DNA from: an uncultured Elusimicrobia bacterium
GTDB taxonomy: Bacteria > Elusimicrobiota > Elusimicrobia > Elusimicrobiales > UBA9959
Reading direction: 5' to 3'
Length of the DNA stretch: 36,931 bases
Assembly: GCA_903873295.1 (NCBI GenBank)
Contig: CAIQNV010000150.1
Location: 1 to 36,931, forward strand
The stretch's first letter is position 1, and each line of letters begins with the position of its first letter. The translations under genes and the position numbers were made by a program. This document shows, in pieces, positions 7,703 through 15,695 of the stretch. The notes beneath the pieces were generated by a model, which worked only from the letters and a program-made list of their open reading frames with translations, did no database searches and had not been told where the DNA came from.

Positions 7703-9157
7703 CTACTCTTTATACAGGCAGACAGGAGTGCGGCCTACCAGCAGGCAGGCTTTAAGTTTTTCTTCGGGCAGGAAGAAGCCGAGGGCCAGGAGCGCGACAG
7801 GGTAGGCGGAAAGAGCCAGGAGCCGGTACGCGGTCCACTGCCAGCCGCCCGCTAGCCAGCCCGCCAGGGCCGGCAGGGAAAGGGCCAAAGCCACAAAGAC
7901 TATCATGCCCAGGCGTTTCAGTTCGTAGGGGACGGGGAAATACCTGCGGCCGTAAAAATATACCACCAGCACCATCACGCCGTAGGCGGCGAAAGCGGCC
8001 CAGGGCGGGCCGTAGATGCCGAACCGGGGGATAAGGGCGAAGTTCGCCGCCACGCTCACCAGCGCGCCCGCCAGCGTGGCCAGCATTATCACCTTGGTCT
8101 TCTTGGCTATGATGATAGGCGCGAGCAGGTTCACATAAATGCCGTTGACCAGATAGGCGAACAGGACCACAGGGATTATAGGGAGGCCGGACCAGTAACT
8201 TTCGTGTATGAGCGGGCGGCCGGCCACCTGCAGGCGAGCCAGGTCAGGGATGAAGAAAGAAAGCGCCATACCCAGCCAGACGAGAGCCAGAGTGAAGTAG
8301 GTGAGCACCCGCGCAAAGACCGCCGGGCCGCCGGGCTTGTCGGCGCGCTCAAGGAAAAAAGGCCGCCAGGCCTGGTCGAACATACTGACTATAAGCACCA
8401 TGAAGATACCGAGGCGGTAATTGGCCTGGTAGATGCCCACGGCCGATTCCCCGGCTAGGCGCAGCAGTATGGGACGGTCTATGACCTGCACGGCCATGGC
8501 GCCCAGGCCCGCCGGCAGGAGCGGCAGGGAATAAGACGCCAGCTTGAAAAAAAGCTCCTTGTCGAAGGTGAAAGTGAAACGCTTGGGAATGGCGGCCACG
8601 GAGAGCAGCGACGAGATAAGATTGGCCAGGAAGACGCCCTCTATCCCCATCTGGAAGCGGGTGAGGAAAACGATATTAAGAATAACGTTAAGTGTTATGG
8701 AAGCCATGCGCACGCCGGCGAAATAGAAAGGCTTATGGGCCATGCGCAGGTCGGCGAAGGGCAGCACGTTGATGCTGTCGAGGAAAAGTATGGCGGCGGA
8801 GTAAAGCACCAGGTTCCCGCGCTCCGCGCCTATGCCTCCGAGACCCGCCCAGAACGACGGGCAGCAGGCCAGCACGGCGGAGAACAGCACGGAAGTGACG
8901 AGCACGCAGGAGTAAGCGGTAGAAAAGGCCTTTTCCTTCTGGTCGTAATGGCGCATGTAGGCCTGGTCCATGCCGTACTGGTAAATGATATTGAGGAAGG
9001 CTATATAGGAGAAGACCGTGGCCACCACGCCGTATTCGGCGGGGAGCAGATAATGGGTGTAGAACGGCATCAGCAGGAAATTAAGCAGGCGGGCGCCTAC
9101 TGTGGAGAGGCCGTAGATCAGGGATTCTTTGCCGAGCGCTTTAAGGTCTTTGAGCAT
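7703..9157 (-). CDS. Polysaccharide/lipid-linked oligosaccharide flippase (Wzx/MOP family)
   Basis: 484 aa and almost entirely hydrophobic, with about 12-14 membrane segments. The opening (ALGKESLIYGLSTVGARLLNFLL, then MPFYTHYLLPAEYGVVA) is typical of Polysacc_synt family members of the MOP exporter superfamily, which flip undecaprenyl-linked sugar units across the inner membrane. No glycosyltransferases are next to it, so the substrate cannot be inferred. It converges on the caspase gene (35 nt apart) and diverges from the FNR-type regulator. A TATAAT on the minus strand lies only 5 nt before the ATG and no ribosome-binding site is present, which suggests a leaderless message. Confidence 0.85.
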   Translation of the reverse strand: MLKDLKALGKESLIYGLSTVGARLLNFLLMPFYTHYLLPAEYGVVATVFSYIAFLNIIYQYGMDQAYMRHYDQKEKAFSTAYSCVLVTSVLFSAVLACCPSFWAGLGGIGAERGNLVLYSAAILFLDSINVLPFADLRMAHKPFYFAGVRMASITLNVILNIVFLTRFQMGIEGVFLANLISSLLSVAAIPKRFTFTFDKELFFKLASYSLPLLPAGLGAMAVQVIDRPILLRLAGESAVGIYQANYRLGIFMVLIVSMFDQAWRPFFLERADKPGGPAVFARVLTYFTLALVWLGMALSFFIPDLARLQVAGRPLIHESYWSGLPIIPVVLFAYLVNGIYVNLLAPIIIAKKTKVIMLATLAGALVSVAANFALIPRFGIYGPPWAAFAAYGVMVLVVYFYGRRYFPVPYELKRLGMIVFVALALSLPALAGWLAGGWQWTAYRLLALSAYPVALLALGFFLPEEKLKACLLVGRTPVCLYKE

Positions 9158-9162
9158 ATCGT

Positions 9163-9168
9163 ATTATA
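9163..9168 (-). promoter_or_regulatory. TATAAT 5 nt upstream of the flippase ATG (leaderless candidate)
   Basis: Perfect -10 hexamer on the minus strand. Transcription would begin at or within a few bases of the ATG at 9157. No Shine-Dalgarno is present. The -35 region is poor. Confidence 0.4.
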
Positions 9169-9213
9169 AGCGGTCCGCCGCTTCCGGATTCAGCCGCATT
9201 GCTATTCTATCAA

Positions 9214-9243
9214 ATGACGACGGGGGGGGAAATAAGTTATAAT
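9214..9243 (+). promoter_or_regulatory. Sigma-70-like promoter of the FNR-type regulator
   Basis: -35 ATGACG (9214-9219), spacer 18, -10 TATAAT (9238-9243). This gives a leader of about 25 nt containing a GGGGGA ribosome-binding site just before ATG 9276. Confidence 0.5.
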
Positions 9244-9275
9244 AGTGTTTATTAGTCATTACAGCGGGGGAAAAA

Positions 9276-9995
9276 ATGCACAGATTCACAAAAGATCAAG
9301 CTCCTGACTGCGGCGTATGCCGCTTCAAGGCCAACTGTTTTTTCAGCAAACTGGACGCGCAGGCACAGAAGACCTGGAGCAGCCTCAGGCTCGCCAGGAA
9401 GCTGACGGGGGAAGAAGAGATCTACTCAGAGTCGCAGCAGCCGCAGGGCGTGTATATCGTCTGCAAGGGCCGCGTGAAGATCTTCTCCACCGACGCCAAA
9501 GGCCAGCAGCTGATAACCTGGATACGGCACCCCGGAGAAACTTTCGGGCACATCGCGCTCTTCTCGGAGAACGAATATTACTGCAACAGCAGGGCGATGG
9601 GGGAAACCATTCTCTCTTTCGTGGATAAGAAAAAATTGCAGGATTTTCTGGAAAACCACCCCAAGACCTACAGCCTGTTCCTGCACAAGATCGCCACCGA
9701 AATGCGCGTGCTGCAGCTCAAGCTTAAGGACACCGCCTATAAACCGGCCCGCTCCAAAGTGGCCCGGGCGCTGTTGAACGCCATCTCCTACAAGTCTAAG
9801 GACACCACCACGCCGGCCATACACGGGCTGAAGCGCACGGAGATAGCCGAGATAACCGGCCTGGCGCTTGAAACCGTGGTGCGCACGCTGGCGGAGCTGG
9901 AAAAGCGCCATATTATAAAGCGCGAGACCAAAGCTATCAAGATCCTGGATTATCCCACGCTGGTGCGCGTGGCCGACCCCCACGCGAAGAAGTAG
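9276..9995 (+). CDS. Crp/FNR-family regulator with FNR-type cysteine motif
   Basis: 239 aa. The N-terminus has Cys12, Cys15 and Cys21, a C-X2-C-X5-C pattern with the same spacing as the [4Fe-4S] ligands of E. coli FNR (Cys20, 23, 29). A fourth ligand could be Cys103 (ENEYYC) or Cys63. A cyclic-nucleotide-like sensory beta-barrel follows (QGVYIVCKGRVKIF, PGETFGHIALF), then a dimer helix and a C-terminal winged helix (LKRTEIAEITGLALETVVRTLAEL). The recognition helix keeps the Glu and Arg shared by CRP and FNR, but the FNR Ser between them is Val, so the DNA site may differ from TTGAT. The likely role is oxygen or redox-responsive control; cydAB in the same window is an obvious candidate target, though no matching box was seen there. 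ATG 9276 has GGGGGA at suitable spacing. Confidence 0.85.
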   Translation: MHRFTKDQAPDCGVCRFKANCFFSKLDAQAQKTWSSLRLARKLTGEEEIYSESQQPQGVYIVCKGRVKIFSTDAKGQQLITWIRHPGETFGHIALFSENEYYCNSRAMGETILSFVDKKKLQDFLENHPKTYSLFLHKIATEMRVLQLKLKDTAYKPARSKVARALLNAISYKSKDTTTPAIHGLKRTEIAEITGLALETVVRTLAELEKRHIIKRETKAIKILDYPTLVRVADPHAKK

Positions 9996-10072
9996 CTGCC
10001 GGGCCGGCGGCGTTCCGGTTAAACCGACATCCATCTCCGCATTGTAAAATAGCGACATCTTGAAATTGCCCC

Positions 10073-10101
10073 TTGCCAAAATGCCTTTTACGTGCTAAGC
10101 T
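10073..10101 (+). promoter_or_regulatory. Promoter of the abiE operon
   Basis: -35 TTGCCA (10073-10078), spacer exactly 17, -10 TAAGCT (10096-10101) with an extended TGC at 10093-10095. The transcription start would be near 10108, inside the repeat cluster described as the operator. Confidence 0.6.
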
Positions 10102-10102
10102 A

Positions 10103-10129
10103 TACCAGTAGTTACCAGTATTTTGGTAA
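10103..10129 (+). promoter_or_regulatory. Probable AbiEi operator: two direct and one inverted copy of TACCA
   Basis: TACCAGTA occurs at 10103-10110 and 10113-10120, ten bases apart (one helical turn). The second copy forms an inverted repeat with TGGTAA (10124-10129): TTACCA-N5-TGGTAA. It lies immediately downstream of the -10. AbiEi proteins are known to repress their own promoter by binding repeats there. The match to a binding site is inferred. Confidence 0.5.
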
Positions 10130-10141
10130 TTGTGAGTATAC

Positions 10142-10780
10142 ATGAATTTCCACGACTTCAAGGCATCCATCAAAGAATTACCCGTGTTCACCGGCAAGGA
10201 CGCCGCCAGGCTTGGTGTGCGCCAGACCATGTATAACCAGTTAAACAACTGGCGAGGCAAAGGGCTGGTCATTCAATTAAAACGCGGACTATATGTACTA
10301 GGCAAAGCAGACCGGAAAATTGAAGCCGGCAACCTGTTCCTTTCAGGGCAACTCTATGCCCCCTCTTATATCAGCCTGGAATATGCTTTGCGACTTCATG
10401 GCTTAATCCCTGAAATGGTGACAACGATTACAGCCATCACGACTAAGAATGCAGCCTGCTTTAAGACCGAGTTGGGGAACTTTGAATACCAGCATATTAA
10501 GCGTGAAGCTTTCAGGGGATTCCAGGCGGCCAAAGACCCGGCTGGCCTGACCTATTTTCTTGCGGAGCCGGAGAAGGCCATCGTTGACTTTATTTATCTG
10601 AATCTCCCCCGCTTCAAAAGGGGCGACACTGATATTTTCGGCCAATCCTACCGGTTCCAAAATCTTGAGTCTCTTAGCCTAAAGAAGCTAAAGACCTATG
10701 CCGGCCTGTTCGCCACTCCGAAGCTCGTAGATGTAATCAGCGAATTCTGTCGCTTTGCCAAGGAGGCCAGAAAGTCATGA
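10142..10780 (+). CDS. abiEi: AbiEi antitoxin / transcriptional repressor
   Basis: 212 aa. An N-terminal winged helix (FTGKDAARLGVRQTMYNQLN, then KGLVIQLKRGLYVLG) is followed by the AbiEi antitoxin C-terminal region (YAPSYISLEYALRLHGLIPE, EPEKAIVDFIYLN). It is the antitoxin and autorepressor of the type IV AbiE toxin-antitoxin phage-defence system. Its stop overlaps the toxin start as ATGA (10777-10780), so the two are translationally coupled. The upstream TACCA repeats are the likely self-regulation site. The pair is lower in GC than the flanking housekeeping genes, consistent with horizontal acquisition. Confidence 0.85.
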   Translation: MNFHDFKASIKELPVFTGKDAARLGVRQTMYNQLNNWRGKGLVIQLKRGLYVLGKADRKIEAGNLFLSGQLYAPSYISLEYALRLHGLIPEMVTTITAITTKNAACFKTELGNFEYQHIKREAFRGFQAAKDPAGLTYFLAEPEKAIVDFIYLNLPRFKRGDTDIFGQSYRFQNLESLSLKKLKTYAGLFATPKLVDVISEFCRFAKEARKS

Positions 10781-11586
10781 TTGAAGTCTTGAAACAACAA
10801 ATCAATGGTTCCATGCAGCCGGACGAACAACTCAACCGTATCAGGGAGTTCCTGCAAATCATGGCTCTGAAGAATCTGTCCGACCAGAACGCCTTTAACA
10901 GCATCGCGTTTACTGGCGGCACCGCCTTGAGGATTCTTCATGATATCCGACGCTTCTCCGAGGATTTAGATTTCTCACTCGTCGCCGCAAAGGCCTACGA
11001 CTTTAAAACTATTACAGCCGGGCTGGTCAGGCATTTCAAGCTGAACAACCTAGAGGTAGACTGCAAACCAAAGGTAGAAAAGACTGTGCATAGCGCCTTC
11101 CTCAAATTCCCAGGCATCATGAAGGAGCTTGGCCTGGGTGCTTTTGCGGAGCAGAAGCTATCTATTAAGCTTGAGGTAGACACCAATCCCCCCAATGGAG
11201 GGCGGTTGAACGAGACCACCCTGAATAAGACCTACATCTTTAATGTCAAACACTTCGACCTGCCCTCAATGTTTGCCACCAAACTCCACGCCTGCTTCTT
11301 CAGAAAGTACACCAAAGGCCGTGACTTCTACGACCTAGTCTGGTATCTGGGTCGGAAAGTCTCCCCCAACCTGAACTTACTGAATAACGCCATCCAGCAG
11401 ACCGAAAAGAACGCGCTGGGCCTCACAACCGCCAACTTAACAGCCTTTATGCTGATTAGGCTTGAGCGTATTGACTTTAACGCCGCGGTCGCGGATGTGC
11501 GGCGTTTTATTCTTGACGAGAACGAGCTTCGGGTCATCAACAAGAATTCATTGATCTCGCTTGTCTCCGGAATGGATTGGAAGTAG
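10777..11586 (+). CDS. abiEii: AbiEii nucleotidyltransferase toxin
   Basis: 269 aa. The nucleotidyltransferase core is clear: FTGGTALR followed by RRFSEDLDFSL (the G-G...D-x-D metal-binding motif). The AbiEii C-terminal signature is also present: MFATKLHACFFRKYTKGRDFYDLVWYL (K...RDxxDLxW). It is the toxin of the AbiE system; related enzymes act as pyrimidine-preferring nucleotidyltransferases that arrest growth on phage infection. All recognised catalytic motifs are intact, so the toxin looks functional. It is coupled to abiEi through the ATGA overlap. No cargo or transposase flanks the pair. Confidence 0.88.
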   Translation: MIEVLKQQINGSMQPDEQLNRIREFLQIMALKNLSDQNAFNSIAFTGGTALRILHDIRRFSEDLDFSLVAAKAYDFKTITAGLVRHFKLNNLEVDCKPKVEKTVHSAFLKFPGIMKELGLGAFAEQKLSIKLEVDTNPPNGGRLNETTLNKTYIFNVKHFDLPSMFATKLHACFFRKYTKGRDFYDLVWYLGRKVSPNLNLLNNAIQQTEKNALGLTTANLTAFMLIRLERIDFNAAVADVRRFILDENELRVINKNSLISLVSGMDWK

Positions 11587-11684
11587 AGCGAAGAAATTCA
11601 CCCTGCTGCCGGGTGTGTCAGGAGTCGGAGGGGGGGATTCTTTCAATCGTCAGCCGGAGCAGGGTCTATAGGCAGACTTCCGGA

Positions 11685-11714
11685 GATTCACCACAGAGCC
11701 ACGGAGAGAGAGGA
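11685..11714. repeat. CACCACAGAG-type repeat
   Basis: The stretch reads ATTCACCACAGAGCCACGG followed by AGAGAGAGG. It resembles a short CACAGAG-rich sequence that I know as dispersed between genes in unrelated bacterial genomes. It lies in the 150-nt gap between abiEii and upp, which has no gene that I can support. Confidence 0.35.
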
Positions 11715-11738
11715 GTTCAGATGAGAAAATATTAGTAT

Positions 11739-12365
11739 CTAGTTCGTTCCGAACATCCTGTCGCCGGCGTCGCCGAGGCCGGGGACTATGTAGCCCTTGC
11801 CGTTGAGCTTCTCGTCCACGGTCCCGACGTAGATAGGCATCTCAGGGTGGGCGGCGGCCAGGCGCCGCAGGCCCTCTTTCGCCGCTATCATGCAGATAAA
11901 GCAGATATTTTTCGCGCCCCGGCTCTTCATTATCTCCACGGCTTCCACGGCGGAGCCGCCGGTGGCCAGCATCGGATCGGCTATCACGACCAGGCTGCCC
12001 GCGACGTTCTCGGGCAGGCGCACGTAATATTTAACCGGCTTCAGCGTCTCCTCGTCGCGGTAGATGCCTATATGGGCCAGCTTGGCCTCGGGGTACATTT
12101 TAACCAGGCCGTCCACCATGCCCAGGCCGGCCCGCAGGATAGCCACGAACACCAGGTCGTGGGACAGCCGCATCACGTTCGCCGTGCCGACGGGCGTGCG
12201 GACCCTGGCGCTCTTTACCTTTGCGTGCAGCAGCGCGTCGTGCGCGAGGAACATGCTCACCTCGCCCATCAGGCGCCTGAAATCCGCCACGCTTGTCCGC
12301 TTGTCGCGCAAGCGGGAGATCTTGTCCATCACCAGCGGGTGCTTAGAGACGTGTACGTTTTTCAT
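11739..12365 (-). CDS. upp: Uracil phosphoribosyltransferase
   Basis: 208 aa, the normal family length. It converts uracil and PRPP to UMP in pyrimidine salvage. The PRPP-binding loop is clear (LVVIADPMLATGGSA), as are VAILRAGLGMVDG and GTVDEKLNGKGYIVPGLGDAG. The start ATG has a GGAGG ribosome-binding site on the minus strand. It is the last gene of a salvage run punA-pdp-upp, 8 nt after pdp. The neighbouring phosphorylase releases uracil that this enzyme recaptures. Confidence 0.95.
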   Translation of the reverse strand: MKNVHVSKHPLVMDKISRLRDKRTSVADFRRLMGEVSMFLAHDALLHAKVKSARVRTPVGTANVMRLSHDLVFVAILRAGLGMVDGLVKMYPEAKLAHIGIYRDEETLKPVKYYVRLPENVAGSLVVIADPMLATGGSAVEAVEIMKSRGAKNICFICMIAAKEGLRRLAAAHPEMPIYVGTVDEKLNGKGYIVPGLGDAGDRMFGTN

Positions 12366-12373
12366 CGTGCCTC

Positions 12374-13684
12374 CTACTTTATGATTTCCCGGATGAGCGG
12401 CTCTTTGCGCGGCGCCTTAGGGCCGTAGGCCAGGGAGGACTCGAACATCAGCATCCCTTCGGCCAGCCTGGCCGGGCTTGAGGCGTAAGTCCTGGCTATA
12501 ATATCTCCCGGCTTGACGCGGTCACCCGGTTTTTTCTCGAGGATAAAGCCGGCGCCGAAATCCACGGCGTCCTCGGCCTTGGCGCGGCCGGCGCCCAGCG
12601 CCACGCTGGCAAAGCCCACGGTGCGCGCTTCCATCGCGGTCAGAAAACCGGCGCGGGAGGCCCTGATCTCTTCAAAGAGTTTCGCTTTAGGCATAAAGCG
12701 GTCGGGATCGTCCGCGACCCGCGGGTCGCCGCCCTGCCACTTGACCATAAGACGGAATTTTTCCAGGGCGCCGCCGTTGGCTATGGCGGCGCGGGCTTTC
12801 TCCTCGCCCTCCTCGGCCGAGCGGGCCTTGCCGCCCAAGTGGATCATCCAGCCGGACAGGACTTCAAGCACGCGCATAAAATCTTCCGGGCCTTTCTCGC
12901 CGGCCAGTATCTTTATGGACTGCGCTACCTCCATGCCGTTGCCTACCGCCAGGCCCAGCGGCTCGTTCATGGCGGTCATAACGGCCACGCAGTGTATGCC
13001 GAGCAGCTTTGCCGTCTTCATCAGCGCCACCGCGAGCTCGCGGCTTTTCGTAAAATCCTTAAGGAAGGCGCCGGAGCCGTATTTCACATCCATCACCAGG
13101 CCCGTGATATCCTCCGCGTATTTCTTTGAAAGAATGCTGGCGACGATCAGCGGCAGGGCTTCCACCGTGCAGGAGGCGTCGCGCAGGGCGTAAAGCTTCT
13201 TGTCGCTGGGCGCCAGCTGCGCCGTCTGGCCGAACATCGAAAGCCCCGTGGCCTTAAGCTGCTTCAGGATATAGGCGGGCTCCAGCCGCACTTTGAAACC
13301 TTTAATGGCCTCCAGCTTATCCAGCGTGCCGCCGGTATGCCCGAGGCCGCGCCCGCTCATCATGGGCACCACTACGCCGCAGGCCGCCACAACCGGAGCC
13401 AGCGCTATGGAGATACCGTCGCCCACGCCGCCGGTGGAATGCTTGTCTATCTTCCTGCCTTTTATGGACGAGAGGTCGAGCTTCTTGCCTGAAAGCGCCA
13501 TGGCCCGGGTAAAGGCGGCGGTCTCGCCGGGCGTGAGGCCGTTGAGGAAGGCGGCCATCAGCCAGGCTGAAAGCTGATAGTCGGGTATGGTGCCGTCGGC
13601 CGCGCCCAGGGAGATGAATTCAAGTTCGGAGGGAGTCATCTCCAGCCCGGAGCGTTTCTTAAGCAGCAGGTCCATCATTCTCAT
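12374..13684 (-). CDS. pdp: Pyrimidine-nucleoside phosphorylase
   Basis: 436 aa. It carries out phosphorolysis of uridine, thymidine or deoxyuridine to base and (deoxy)ribose-1-phosphate. Signatures are KHSTGGVGDG (phosphate site), MSGRGLGHTGGTLDKLEAI (the family signature) and APSDKKLYALRD. The N-terminus (MRMMDLLLKKRSG) and the IPDYQ segment align better with Gram-positive-type Pdp than with thymidine-specific DeoA, so the broader-specificity name is used. A C-terminal PYNP domain is present (GDRVKPGDIIARTYA). GGGGA precedes the first ATG. It lies between punA and upp on the same strand. Confidence 0.93.
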   Translation of the reverse strand: MRMMDLLLKKRSGLEMTPSELEFISLGAADGTIPDYQLSAWLMAAFLNGLTPGETAAFTRAMALSGKKLDLSSIKGRKIDKHSTGGVGDGISIALAPVVAACGVVVPMMSGRGLGHTGGTLDKLEAIKGFKVRLEPAYILKQLKATGLSMFGQTAQLAPSDKKLYALRDASCTVEALPLIVASILSKKYAEDITGLVMDVKYGSGAFLKDFTKSRELAVALMKTAKLLGIHCVAVMTAMNEPLGLAVGNGMEVAQSIKILAGEKGPEDFMRVLEVLSGWMIHLGGKARSAEEGEEKARAAIANGGALEKFRLMVKWQGGDPRVADDPDRFMPKAKLFEEIRASRAGFLTAMEARTVGFASVALGAGRAKAEDAVDFGAGFILEKKPGDRVKPGDIIARTYASSPARLAEGMLMFESSLAYGPKAPRKEPLIREIIK

Positions 13685-13707
13685 GAAAATCCCCTTTCAG
13701 CCTGGTT

Positions 13708-14544
13708 CTATATTATCTTCGACTTCAGCAAGCCTTCGAGAAGGGCCCGCATTTTTTCCGAAACTTTCTCGCCGAGCTCCAGCACTTCGTCGTGGGAGAG
13801 GACGGTTTTGGAAATCCCGCTGGTGAAATTGGAAACCCAGCAAAGAGCGGCCACGCGCAGCTTCAGCTGGCGCGCGGTTATGGTCTCCGGCACCACGGAC
13901 ATTCCGGCGATGTCGCCGCCGAGCAGCCGGTACATCTTCACTTCCGCCGGGGTCTCGTAGGAGGGGCCGGTTACGGCGGCATAGACGCCCTCCTGCGCGC
14001 GCATCTTAAGGGCCCGTGCCATTTTAAGAGCCTCCCTGCGCAGCGGAATGTCGTAAGGGCCGTTCATGTCCGGGAACATCGCGCCGAAAGACTCGTGATG
14101 ATTGCCCATCAGAGGATTAGAGCCCATCAGGTTCAGGTGGTCCCGGAGGATGACCATATCGCCCGGCTTTATGGACGGCTTAAGCGAACCCACCGCGGCG
14201 GTAAGCAGCAGATTTTTCACGCCCAGCGCGGCCAGCACCCTTATGGGAAAGGCTATGAAGCTGAGGGGCCGGCCCTCGTAATAGTGGAAGCGGCCGCGCA
14301 TCATGACGACGTCTTTTCCGCCCATGCGGCCGAAAACGAGCTCTCCGGCGTGCCCCTTAACGGTGGTAGCAGGAAAGCCGGGGATGGAGGAGTAGGGAAG
14401 GGAAAACCTGTCCTCAAGCCGGGGCAGGGAATTGCCGAGCCCGGAGCCGGCTATGATCGCGGTCCGCGGCTTGAAGCCGGAGGCTTTCTTTTTAAGCCAG
14501 CCCGCCGTTCTCTCTACGTTCGCAAGTATTTCCGAGGATTCCAT
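13708..14544 (-). CDS. punA: Purine nucleoside phosphorylase
   Basis: 278 aa, trimeric low-molecular-mass PNP family. It cleaves inosine and guanosine with phosphate. Signatures: IAGSGLGNSLPRLE, GRFHYYEG, LLTAAVGSLKP, GPSYETPAEVKMYRLLGGDIAGMS, then VVPETITARQ. The family usually reads GMSTVPE; here it is GMSVVPE. The ATG at 14544 is preferred over a TTG six codons upstream because GGAGAA lies just before it. It begins the salvage run punA-pdp-upp and follows yraN by 24 nt. Confidence 0.93.
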   Translation of the reverse strand: MESSEILANVERTAGWLKKKASGFKPRTAIIAGSGLGNSLPRLEDRFSLPYSSIPGFPATTVKGHAGELVFGRMGGKDVVMMRGRFHYYEGRPLSFIAFPIRVLAALGVKNLLLTAAVGSLKPSIKPGDMVILRDHLNLMGSNPLMGNHHESFGAMFPDMNGPYDIPLRREALKMARALKMRAQEGVYAAVTGPSYETPAEVKMYRLLGGDIAGMSVVPETITARQLKLRVAALCWVSNFTSGISKTVLSHDEVLELGEKVSEKMRALLEGLLKSKII

Positions 14545-14568
14545 AGGTTCTCCTTCGATCAACGCTTT

Positions 14569-14925
14569 TCAGAAGCCGAAGCCGTCGGCGCTGAAAGCGT
14601 CCTCTATGTGCTCCGGCACCTGGCCCGGCACTATTCCCACAAAATCGAACCTGAAGGTGTCCGCCAGCAGGCCGCGCGCTTTTATATAGGCCATGGCGGA
14701 CTTTATTATTTTAGCGCGCTTGGCGCGGTTGACGGTTTCCGCGGGCAGCCCGTACGCGGAGCTGGAGCGGGCGCGCACCTCCACAAAAGCCACGGTCCCG
14801 CCCTTTCGCGCGACTATGTCCAGCTCGCCCATGGGGCAGGCCCAGTTGCGGTCCAGGATCTCGAACCCGGCTTCCTTTAAAAAAAGCGCGGCCTGCTCTT
14901 CGTAGCGCTCGCCTTTTTTATTCAT
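14569..14925 (-). CDS. yraN: YraN/UPF0102 family nuclease-fold protein
   Basis: 118 aa, the usual length. A restriction-endonuclease-like fold is indicated by E-x(~10)-GELDIVA...VAFVEVRAR (the D...ExK-like pattern, with Arg where Lys is usual) and AKRAKIIKSAMAYI. The function is poorly known; it is often encoded beside rnhB, as here. The start is ATG 14925, not the longer upstream reading, because the first 50 codons would lie entirely within rnhB. Its start overlaps the end of rnhB by 8 nt, which implies translational coupling. Confidence 0.88.
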   Translation of the reverse strand: MNKKGERYEEQAALFLKEAGFEILDRNWACPMGELDIVARKGGTVAFVEVRARSSSAYGLPAETVNRAKRAKIIKSAMAYIKARGLLADTFRFDFVGIVPGQVPEHIEDAFSADGFGF

Positions 14926-15577
14926 GGGCGGGCCCCTGCGCCGAAGCCTTTCTGACGGGCGCGAAGCTGAAGCGGTGCTGGGGGGAAGGGCCCAGCCTGC
15001 GCAAGGCTTCAAGATGCGCGGCCGTGCCGTAGCCTTTATGCCCGGCCAGGCCGTAGCCAGGATGCCTCCGGTCAAGAACCCCCATCCAGCGGTCCCTGAC
15101 GACCTTGGCGTAAATGCTGGCCGCGGCTATCGAAAGAGATCTGGCGTCGCCGTCCACGACGGGCTCCTGCGAGCAGGACTCAAGGCGCTTTATCCGGTAG
15201 GGCCCGTCCACCAGGATAAGGGCCTGGGACGGGGAAGCGCCCGTAACGGCAAGAAGCCGCCTTACGGCGGCCCCCATGGCGTTGAAAGTGGCTTCAAGTA
15301 TATTCACGCGGTCTATCTCGCCCGGGCCGGCAAAGCCGAAGCCGAAGCGCACGCCGGAATCAAGCATCAGCCTGAGGGCGCGCTCGCGCCGCGCGGGCGA
15401 AAGCTTTTTGCTGTCGTTCACGAGGGGGGAGATAAGGCTGTGAGCGGAAAAAGGGATCCAGGCCGCGCAGGCGGTAACCGGCCCGGCCAAAGGCCCTCTG
15501 CCGGCCTCGTCAACGCCAGCGAGGAAAGCCGGTTTTCTTTGTTCTAGGAGGGTCAGATCAAATCTGCTGAGGGGCAC
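14918..15577 (-). CDS. rnhB: Ribonuclease HII
   Basis: 219 aa. It removes ribonucleotides from RNA:DNA hybrids. Catalytic acids are in AGVDEAGRGPLAGPV (D and E), VDGDARSLSIAAASIYAKVVR and the D of RDRWM. It starts with GTG 15577; no better ATG precedes the conserved domain and no strong ribosome-binding site is visible. The rplS-rnhB-yraN order is a common bacterial arrangement. An imperfect palindrome (15611-15680) lies between rplS and rnhB. Confidence 0.93.
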   Translation of the reverse strand: MPLSRFDLTLLEQRKPAFLAGVDEAGRGPLAGPVTACAAWIPFSAHSLISPLVNDSKKLSPARRERALRLMLDSGVRFGFGFAGPGEIDRVNILEATFNAMGAAVRRLLAVTGASPSQALILVDGPYRIKRLESCSQEPVVDGDARSLSIAAASIYAKVVRDRWMGVLDRRHPGYGLAGHKGYGTAAHLEALRRLGPSPQHRFSFAPVRKASAQGPAHE

Positions 15578-15610
15578 GGTTAACTTGCCTTGGCCGTCTC
15601 GGACCAGCTG

Positions 15611-15680
15611 CAGGCAGAGGCGGAGGGAAAAGTATAGTAAACAACTGCGGTTACTCTACCTTTGCCTTCACCTCTGCCCG
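15611..15680. repeat. Imperfect palindrome, 30-nt arms, between rplS and rnhB
   Basis: The arms at 15611-15640 and 15651-15680 pair at 24 of 30 positions around a 10-nt loop. The right arm begins TTACTCTACCT, a string also present at 19690-19700 in another intergenic hairpin. It would form a hairpin in the minus-strand intercistronic RNA. Confidence 0.7.
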
Positions 15681-15695
15681 TATCTTTCAACCGGC

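Noticed and set aside
11600..11616. Terminator after abiEii (CACCC...GGGTG)
   Set aside because: Only a 5-bp stem and no T-run.
13792..14880. 362-aa plus-strand open frame over punA and yraN
   Set aside because: Low-complexity translation opposite two genes with intact catalytic motifs; a codon-bias artefact.
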